10,478 bases of DNA from an uncultured cyanobacterium (GTDB lineage: Bacteria > Cyanobacteriota > Cyanobacteriia > PCC-6307 > Cyanobiaceae). Shown in pieces: positions 5,735 through 10,478 of the stretch. The notes under the pieces were generated by a model that worked only from the letters and a program-made list of their open reading frames with translations, was not told where the DNA came from and did not search any database. The DNA lies in the NCBI GenBank assembly GCA_903831165.1, contig CAIKWV010000362.1, positions 1-10,478 of the forward strand, written 5' to 3'. How positions within the stretch are numbered: the stretch's first letter is position 1; each line of letters starts with the position of its first letter. The translations under genes and the position numbers were made by a program.

Positions 5735-6646
5735 ATGCCGATCCCTCCAGATGCCGCCTTCGCCCACCAGCCCGTGCTGGCCGCTGAACTGCTGGCGGCC
5801 TGCGCCCCATCGTCCGGGCTGCCGGTGGCGGCTCCAGCCCCCCTGCTGATCGACTGCACCCTTGGCGGCGGCGGCCACAGTGCCCTGCTGCTGGAGGCCC
5901 ACCCTGACTGGCAGCTCATCGGCCTTGACCGGGACCCCACCGCCCGGTCGGCGGCGGCCGCGCAGCTGGCCCCCTATGGCGAGCGGGTCCGGATCGAGGC
6001 CGCAAGCTTCGGCGCCTGGACGCCGCCGGTTGACCAGCGCGCCGTGGCGGTGCTGGCGGATCTGGGCGTCAGCAGCCCGCAGCTGGATCGGGCCGAGCGG
6101 GGCTTCAGCTTCCGCGCTGAGGGGCCGATTGACATGCGCATGAATCCTGAGGCGGGCGAGAGCGCCGCCGAGCTGCTCGATCGGGTGGAAGAAGGGGCGC
6201 TGGCGGATCTGCTGTTTCAGTTCGGCGATGAGCGCTTGTCGCGGCGGATCGCCCGGCGGCTGGTGGCCGAGCGGGAGGGAAAGCCCTGGCGGGAGCGCAG
6301 CACCAGCGAGCTGGCCTACGCCGTGGCCGGTTGCTATCCACCGAAGGCCCGGCGCGGCCGCATCCATCCGGCTACTCGCAGCTTCCAGGCCCTGCGGATT
6401 GCGGTCAACGACGAGCTCGGCCAGCTCGATCGGCTGCTGCAGCGCGCCCCCGACTGGCTGCTGCCGGGCGGCATCCTGGCGATCATCAGCTTCCATTCGC
6501 TCGAGGATCGGCGCGTCAAGACCGCCTTTCTGAGTGATGAACGGCTGGAGCGACTGACCCGTAAGCCGCTGGTGGCCGAGGCAGCCGAGGCCGAGGCCAA
6601 TCCCCGCAGCCGCTCGGCCAAGCTGAGAGTGGCCCGGCGCCGTTGA
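5735..6646 (+). CDS. rsmH: 16S rRNA (cytosine(1402)-N(4))-methyltransferase
   Basis: RsmH (formerly MraW) is the SAM-dependent enzyme that methylates N4 of C1402 in the decoding centre of 16S rRNA. All family blocks are present (numbering from ATG 5726): HQPVL near 14, the SAM loop [10 protein letters not shown] at 43-52, GLDRD at 66-70, [11 protein letters not shown] at 111-121, [32 protein letters not shown] at 215-231, ISFHSLEDR at 254-262, and the basic tail [11 protein letters not shown]. Length is about 303-306 residues, which is normal. I place the start at ATG 5735 because GAGG (5722-5725) lies nine bases upstream. ATG 5726 directly abuts that GAGG and adds only three residues. It is outside any cell-division cluster here and lies downstream of the accessory cassette. 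Confidence 0.96.
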   Translation: MPIPPDAAFAHQPVLAAELLAACAPSSGLPVAAPAPLLIDCTLGGGGHSALLLEAHPDWQLIGLDRDPTARSAAAAQLAPYGERVRIEAASFGAWTPPVDQRAVAVLADLGVSSPQLDRAERGFSFRAEGPIDMRMNPEAGESAAELLDRVEEGALADLLFQFGDERLSRRIARRLVAEREGKPWRERSTSELAYAVAGCYPPKARRGRIHPATRSFQALRIAVNDELGQLDRLLQRAPDWLLPGGILAIISFHSLEDRRVKTAFLSDERLERLTRKPLVAEAAEAEANPRSRSAKLRVARRR

Positions 6647-6692
6647 TCTCGCTTTCCGCCTTGCTGACGGCTTCTTCCCTTCTGCTTCTGCC

Positions 6693-7304
6693 TTGCTGAG
6701 TCCGTTCTCGCTGCTGTCGATCCCGCCCGCTGTGTCGCTGCTGGCAACGACGAGCCCGGTGCTGGCCCGCAGCGATCTGCTCTGGTGGGCGGCCCTGGCG
6801 CTGCAGCTGCTGGCCATCCCCGGCACCTTGCTGCCGGTGCTGCCCGGCCTGGCGTTGTTGCCGCTTGGCGCGCTGATCTGGGTGGCGGCGGTGGGCTGGG
6901 CCACGGCCTGGCCCACCTTGCTGCTGGGTTCGCTGATCCTGCTGCTGGGCTGGGGCGCGGAGGCCCTGGGGCTGGTGCTGGGGGCCGCTCGGCTGCAGGC
7001 CACGCGCTGGGCCTACATCGGCTCGGCGATCGGCCTGGTGGTGGGTTTGCTGGGCCTGTTGCCGGCGCTGCCTGTTGGTGGACCCTTGCTGGGGGCCCTG
7101 GTGGGGCCGCTGCTGGGCGCCAGCCTGGGTGAATTGCTGAGTGCCCCCACCGCCCTGGGGCCGTTCGGGCTGTCGCGCCTCAAGCGCTCGTTGCAGGTCG
7201 GCCTGGCGGTGGTGGCCGGCATGCTGGTCAGCCGCCTGGCCCAGATGCTGCTGGCTGTGGTGGGTGTGCTCGGTTTCGTGCTGCTGAGCGTGCGCTGGGG
7301 TTAG
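6693..7304 (+). CDS. DUF456-like integral membrane protein
   Basis: This is a very hydrophobic protein of up to 203 residues, rich in Leu, Gly and Ala. The segment AIPGTLLPVLPGLALLPLGALIW (residues about 41-63), followed by two or three membrane helices and a glycine-zipper stretch around residues 110-150 (IGLVVGLLGLLPALPVGGPL), is the pattern I associate with DUF456 proteins, whose function is unknown. The frame has no ATG start. The candidates are TTG at 6693, GTG at 6732 and GTG at 6759, none with a clear ribosome-binding site. The last two give about 190 and 181 residues, closer to what I expect for the family. It follows rsmH after a short 46-base gap and may share its transcript. Confidence 0.75.
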   Translation: MLSPFSLLSIPPAVSLLATTSPVLARSDLLWWAALALQLLAIPGTLLPVLPGLALLPLGALIWVAAVGWATAWPTLLLGSLILLLGWGAEALGLVLGAARLQATRWAYIGSAIGLVVGLLGLLPALPVGGPLLGALVGPLLGASLGELLSAPTALGPFGLSRLKRSLQVGLAVVAGMLVSRLAQMLLAVVGVLGFVLLSVRWG

Positions 7305-7333
7305 GCCGCAGGGTCCTGATCCAGCTGATTGAG

Positions 7334-7345
7334 GGGATCGATCCC
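7334..7345. repeat. 12-bp perfect palindrome in the convergent intergenic gap
   Basis: GGGATCGATCCC is its own reverse complement. It lies in the 84-base gap between the converging DUF456-like gene and the membrane protein gene. There is no T run on either side, so it is not a standard terminator. It may be a chance GATC-rich palindrome. Confidence 0.3.
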
Positions 7346-7388
7346 TGACCAGTGGCTTCGCAAGCCGCGATCTGCCCCCGCGGCCGCT

Positions 7389-8231
7389 TCAGCCCGGGAA
7401 ACTGGCCCGTACCGAAGGCCGTCGCTGCGTGGTCTCCAACACCAGCAGTTGCCGATAGGCGGCGGTGGTGATGCACAGCGCCACGGGCCAGGCCACGAAG
7501 AAGCCGACGAAGCAGGCCAGAGCGCCAAGGATGCAGAGCAGCCCCTCGATGATCACCAGCAGCAGCAGCAGCGGCCATTGGGGATCCGCCAGGGCGCGAC
7601 CGCGCCGCAGGGTGGCCCAGGGACCCAGCTGCTCGGTCAGGGAAATCTGGCTCTGAAACTGCTGGTTGATATTGAGATAGATCGCTGCCACCAGCAGCAG
7701 GCCGACCAGCAGCACCAGCAGAATCAACAGCGCGATGTACGCCAGATCCGGAACCGCTATCCCACTGCCTCCCCGGGCCTGATCCGTGGCGACCAGGAAG
7801 ACCAGGGGGACAACCACCGCGGCAACGATCGCCAGGGCGGCAGCGACCAGCAAGGCCCCCAGCAGCAGCGAGGCCCTGAACAGGCGTCCGATCGGTTCGC
7901 CATCCCAGCGGACCATCTCGATGAAGCGGGGGCGATGGCCGTCGAGGCTTTTCAGGGCGGCGCGCACGATGCCGATCCGGCCCCAGTAGTAGCTGGCGAA
8001 GGCACCCACCAGGCCCACCAGGGCCAGCAGCCAATCCAAGGGGCTGGTCGAGACCCCGCCATTGACGCCCAGGCGCGATTGCAGCAGCTGGAAGCCCGTC
8101 TGCAGGCCCCAGAGCAGCATGGCGAACAGGACAAAGGAGCCCGGGTTGCGGCAGAAGGCCTGCCAGCCATCGTGCAGGGCATCGCCGATGTTCAGTCGGG
8201 TGGCCGCTCGACCGGGGGACGGGGCGGTCAT
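7389..8231 (-). CDS. Multi-pass membrane protein of unknown function
   Basis: This is a 280-residue protein with five to six predicted membrane segments: about 31-50, 67-90, 118-147, 162-187 and one or two within 219-256. A soluble N-terminus (LNIGDALHDGWQAFCRNPGS) precedes them, and a hydrophilic loop lies at 95-115. The segment QISLTEQLGPWATLRRG followed by a hydrophobic block ending WPVALCITTAAYRQL recalls the DUF975/GDPD-membrane-domain group of transporter-like or regulatory membrane proteins. I cannot assign a function. The frame stays open further upstream, but that stretch is antisense-like, Pro/Ala/Trp-rich sequence inside the desulfurase gene. ATG 8231 (MTAPSPGR) is the sensible start, 25 bases after the desulfurase stop, so they are likely one operon. 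Confidence 0.75.
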   Translation of the reverse strand: MTAPSPGRAATRLNIGDALHDGWQAFCRNPGSFVLFAMLLWGLQTGFQLLQSRLGVNGGVSTSPLDWLLALVGLVGAFASYYWGRIGIVRAALKSLDGHRPRFIEMVRWDGEPIGRLFRASLLLGALLVAAALAIVAAVVVPLVFLVATDQARGGSGIAVPDLAYIALLILLVLLVGLLLVAAIYLNINQQFQSQISLTEQLGPWATLRRGRALADPQWPLLLLLVIIEGLLCILGALACFVGFFVAWPVALCITTAAYRQLLVLETTQRRPSVRASFPG

Positions 8232-8256
8232 CAGCGGACCTACGGATGGCTGAAAG

Positions 8257-9399
8257 CTAGGCGGGATGCCGGAGTTCGGCCACGGCGGCGGCCACGGCCG
8301 CCAGGGCCCGATCGATGTCGGCGCCGCTGCTGTCGCGTCCCAGCCCGAAGCGGATCGAGGCGGCGGCCTGCTGGCGGCTGCGGCCCAGGGCCGCCAGCAC
8401 CTGGGAGGGGCTGCCCTGGCTGCAGGCGGAGCCGCTGCTGACCGCCAGTTCGCTGCGCAGCAGCCGGTGCAGCCGCGCCCCATCCACGCCGTCGACGCTG
8501 ACGTTGAGGTTGTGGCCCAGGCGCTGGCTGGGGTGGCCGTTCAGCTGGATTCCCCCCAACCGTTGCAGGCCGTCCCAGAGCCGATCCCGCAGGGTCGTGA
8601 GCCGGGCGCTGCGCTCGCCTTGGTCCGCCAGGGCCAGCTCCACCGCCGCCCCCAGCCCCACCAGCAGGGGCACCGCCAGGGTGCCGGCCCGCAGCCCCCC
8701 TTCCTGGCTGCCGCCGTGCTGCTGGGGGGCCAGGGCCACGCCCTCGCGGCGCAGCAGGGCACCGCAGCCCTTGGGGCCGTAGAGCTTGTGGCCGCTGAGG
8801 CTGAGCAGGTCGATGTTCAGGTCGGCCATCGCCAGGGGGATGTGCCCCACCGCCTGGGCGCCATCGCAGTGAAACAGGACGCCGTGCCGGCGGCAGAGCT
8901 GGCCAATGGCGGCCAGATCCTGAAGCACGCCGATCTCGTTGTTGGCGGCCATCACCGACACCAGCAGCGTGTCCGGGCCGATGGCGTCAGCCAGGCGCTG
9001 CAGGTCCAGCAGGCCATCGGACTGCACCGGCAGCACGGTCAGCGGCAAGCCGTGGCGGTGCAGCCAGGCCAGCGGATCGAGCACGGCCCGGTGCTCCGTG
9101 GCCACCGTGATCAGACCGCGGCGGCGCTCGCCGCGCTCCAGGGCGGCTTCGGCCACGCCCTTGAGGGCCAGGTTGTTGGCCTCGGTGGCGCCGCTGCAGA
9201 AGATCACCGCCCCGGCGGGCATTCCCAGGGCGTCCGCCACCTGGCCGCGGGCGATCTCGACGGCGGCGGCGGCCTCGAGGGCGGGCCGGTAGAGGCGGCT
9301 GGCGGGATTGGCGAACAGCTGGTGCCACCAGGGCGCCATCGCGGCCAGAACCCGTTCGTCACACGGGGTGGTGGCGTGGTGGTCGAGGTAGGCGAGCAT
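8257..9399 (-). CDS. Cysteine desulfurase (NifS/IscS class V aminotransferase family)
   Basis: This PLP enzyme converts cysteine to alanine and passes the sulfur as a persulfide to Fe-S cluster or thiocofactor assembly. The 380 residues include YLDHHATTP (4-12), SGATEANNLALKG (69-81), TEHRAVLDP with His103, NNEIGVLQD (153-161), HCDGAQAVGH with Asp179, and SGHKLYGPKG with the Schiff-base Lys205. Also present are QEGGLRAGT (232-240) and the mobile loop SSGSACSQGS with the catalytic Cys326. All key residues are intact and the length is normal. The start ATG 9399 (MLAYLDHH) places the YLDHHATTP motif at the very N-terminus, as in relatives. It is divergent from the next plus-strand gene with only six bases between start codons. 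A membrane protein follows on the same strand. Confidence 0.95.
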   Translation of the reverse strand: MLAYLDHHATTPCDERVLAAMAPWWHQLFANPASRLYRPALEAAAAVEIARGQVADALGMPAGAVIFCSGATEANNLALKGVAEAALERGERRRGLITVATEHRAVLDPLAWLHRHGLPLTVLPVQSDGLLDLQRLADAIGPDTLLVSVMAANNEIGVLQDLAAIGQLCRRHGVLFHCDGAQAVGHIPLAMADLNIDLLSLSGHKLYGPKGCGALLRREGVALAPQQHGGSQEGGLRAGTLAVPLLVGLGAAVELALADQGERSARLTTLRDRLWDGLQRLGGIQLNGHPSQRLGHNLNVSVDGVDGARLHRLLRSELAVSSGSACSQGSPSQVLAALGRSRQQAAASIRFGLGRDSSGADIDRALAAVAAAVAELRHPA

Positions 9400-9410
9400 G
9401 GGGCCATGCT
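9395..9410. promoter_or_regulatory. Inverted repeat containing both divergent start codons
   Basis: AGCATGG (9395-9401) and CCATGCT (9404-9410) are exact reverse complements separated by GG. The ATG of the desulfurase (minus, 9399) and the ATG of the exported protein (plus, 9406) each lie in one arm. Each gene's ribosome-binding region and promoter must therefore overlap the other's coding sequence, unless one start is misplaced or the mRNAs are leaderless. Confidence 0.45.
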
Positions 9411-10017
9411 GACGTTCCTGCGTTCGACACGCCGCCCAGGCTTTGCGGCCCTGCGGCGGTCTGCCCTTCGGCCCCTGACCCCGGCGGTGCTGCCGCTGCT
9501 GGCGCTGGCGGCCCCGGCTTTGCTGGCCCTGTTGCCGGCGGCTTCGCTGCCCGGGCTGATGAGCCCAGCGGCGGCGGCGGACAATCCCCCGCCCGCTGAT
9601 GCCAAGGCGCCGCGGCCGCCGGATTTGGTGGTCCTGCAGGAGTGGACCAGCCGCCTGGGGCCGCAGACGATCGGCGTGTACGGCATCAAGGCCGATCCGC
9701 TGATGGCCGACAACCGCAGTGTGCAGATCTGGCAGGAGACGCTGGATCGGGTCACGATCTCCACCGACAAGATCCGCTGCAGCACCACCGGGCCGATGCG
9801 GGTCACCGGCACCGCCACCCGCCTGATCGTGCGGGAGCTCAATCCCGGCGGGCCGATCACCAAGGCCAATCGCCTCGACCACCTGATCTGGTGGGCCGTG
9901 TGTGTGCCGGCCCAGGCCGGCAAGGATCCGGCCAGCCTCGGGGCCGTGGCCCGCTCCCTGGGTTACAGCGGCCAGCTGGTCGAGCGGGAAGAGGTGCTGG
10001 TGGCGCCGCGGCGCTGA
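9406..10017 (+). CDS. Exported (periplasmic or thylakoid-lumenal) protein of unknown function
   Basis: This is a 203-residue protein with an Arg-rich N-terminus (residues 6-22), a hydrophobic core at about 26-47, and a signal-peptidase-like site near SPAAAADN (53-60). It would give a mature protein of about 145 residues. A Pro/Ala-rich linker then leads to a folded part starting at DLVVLQEWTSRLG (73-85). Two cysteines, Cys125 and Cys166, could form a disulfide outside the cytoplasm. I do not recognise a characterised family; it looks like a conserved cyanobacterial hypothetical. ATG 9406 is the first ATG giving a full signal peptide, and GTG 9487 is an alternative. The frame remains open leftwards across the desulfurase gene, but that part is antisense. 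The response regulator starts 88 bases later on the same strand. Confidence 0.75.
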   Translation: MLTFLRSTRRPGFAALRRSALRPLTPAVLPLLALAAPALLALLPAASLPGLMSPAAAADNPPPADAKAPRPPDLVVLQEWTSRLGPQTIGVYGIKADPLMADNRSVQIWQETLDRVTISTDKIRCSTTGPMRVTGTATRLIVRELNPGGPITKANRLDHLIWWAVCVPAQAGKDPASLGAVARSLGYSGQLVEREEVLVAPRR

Positions 10018-10089
10018 GGCATCTCAGGACAACGCTCATCCGTGGCCTGGCGCCCCGATCCGGCCGCCGTGGTCCCGAACCGGCAAACC

Positions 10090-10105
10090 TGGATAGATTT
10101 CCGCC
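10090..10105 (+). promoter_or_regulatory. Possible -10 box (TAGATT) close to the response-regulator start
   Basis: TAGATT at 10094-10099 fits the TAnnnT -10 pattern, with a TG just upstream at 10090-10091. Only six bases separate it from the ATG at 10106. If it is used, the message would be leaderless or nearly so. No -35 hexamer is evident in the GC-rich sequence upstream. Confidence 0.3.
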
Positions 10106-10478
10106 ATGAGCAGTGAATCCATGGCCGGCGTCAGCGGTGCCTCCAGCGCCAATCCCCCAGCACCCTCCTCCCCCGACGCCAACGGCGCCCCTGCCGAGGA
10201 GGCGGCCAAGCTGCCGGCGCGGCTGCTGCTGGTGGATGACGAGCCGGGTCTGCTCACCGCGGTCAAGGCCTACCTGGAGGACGAGGGCTTCCACGTCACC
10301 ACCGCCAATGACGGCGAGGAGGGCTGGACGGCGGCCCAGGAGCTGCTGCCCGATGTGGTGATCACCGACGTGATGATGCCCCGCTGCGACGGCTACGGGC
10401 TGCTCAAGCGCCTGCGGGCCGATGAGCGCCTGGGGGGCACGCCGGTGATCTTCCTTACCGCCAAAGGCATGACCGCCG
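10106..10478 (+). CDS. Response regulator, receiver domain (C-terminus cut by window edge)
   Basis: The frame is open from ATG 10106 to the window end (124 codons). After a low-complexity Ser/Ala/Pro N-terminal extension of about 37 residues, a receiver domain begins at ARLLLVDDEPGLL. The acidic pair is Asp44-Asp45, the phospho-acceptor is Asp88 in ITDVMMP, and Thr118 and Lys120 sit in FLTAKG. These are all the switch residues of a two-component receiver. The VDDEPGLL...VKAYLEDEGF style recalls cyanobacterial NblR/Ycf29-type regulators with a C-terminal HTH, but the output domain is outside the window, so this is a guess. ATG at residue 6 (10121) is an alternative start. There is no Shine-Dalgarno before 10106. 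Confidence 0.93.
   Translation, partial: MSSESMAGVSGASSANPPAPSSPDANGAPAEEAAKLPARLLLVDDEPGLLTAVKAYLEDEGFHVTTANDGEEGWTAAQELLPDVVITDVMMPRCDGYGLLKRLRADERLGGTPVIFLTAKGMTA

Noticed and set aside
5648..7003. 451-residue minus-strand frame opposite rsmH and the membrane protein
   Set aside because: It is antisense to a fully motif-supported rsmH. Its composition is low-complexity Gln/Ala/Pro/Gly and it matches no family I know.
7553..7575. CAG/CTG triplet run in the membrane protein gene
   Set aside because: It encodes consecutive Leu (CTG) residues inside a membrane helix, using the host's preferred Leu codon; it is not a distinct repeat element.
8266..9405. Long plus-strand open frame antisense to the cysteine desulfurase, joined in frame to the exported protein
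   Set aside because: The translation is a Gln/Gly/Ala/His-rich shadow typical of antisense frames in GC-rich DNA. The desulfurase on the other strand has every catalytic motif, and the exported protein has a complete signal peptide starting at 9406.
1..10478. CRISPR arrays, tRNAs, rRNAs, insertion sequences, phage or defence genes
   Set aside because: I looked for regular repeats with spacers, tRNA cloverleaf or T-loop signatures, transposase/integrase motifs and known defence motifs on both strands, and found none.

Overview
The window looks like a GC-rich unicellular cyanobacterium, most probably of the Synechococcus/Cyanobium group. The case rests on a cyanobacterial-type NDH-1 subunit H of exactly 394 residues, a DHNA-CoA-thioesterase-like reading frame directly behind it, and the general style of the other genes. 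This comes from protein recognition only; no search was run. Most of the window is very GC-rich (45 of 60 bases in 8401-8460). The ndhH end is clearly lower (31 of 60 in 721-780).

Layout. (1) Positions 1-1389, minus strand: ndhH followed 12 bases later by a truncated hotdog-fold thioesterase with no ATG start. (2) Positions 1390-1763: a divergent intergenic region with a plus-strand terminator hairpin, a competing hairpin overlapping it, and a 12-bp perfect palindrome near the next gene. (3) Positions 1764-5539, plus strand: a three-gene cassette encoding a short-chain dehydrogenase/reductase, a compact ThDP enzyme without the usual central domain, and an acyl-adenylating enzyme fused to a carrier-protein domain. 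The first two junctions are ATGA start/stop overlaps. The third gene is split by one extra G in a G6 run at 5028-5033. (4) Positions 5540-5734: a spacer with strong inverted repeats. (5) Positions 5735-7304, plus strand: rsmH (16S rRNA methyltransferase) and a DUF456-like membrane protein. (6) Positions 7389-9399, minus strand: a NifS/IscS-type cysteine desulfurase followed by a multi-pass membrane protein. (7) Positions 9406-10478, plus strand: a small exported protein of unknown function, then the start of a response regulator.

How the genes relate. The housekeeping functions (respiratory/cyclic electron flow, quinone synthesis, ribosome maturation, sulfur mobilisation, signalling) are ordinary. 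The unusual part is the SDR-ThDP-adenylation/carrier cassette between ndhH and rsmH. It has the parts for loading a carboxylic acid onto a phosphopantetheine arm, a ThDP-dependent decarboxylation or C-C bond step, and NAD(P)H-dependent carbonyl reduction, so it may be a small biosynthetic pathway. The substrate cannot be read from the sequence. The frameshift means its last gene may be inactive, or may be a sequencing error.
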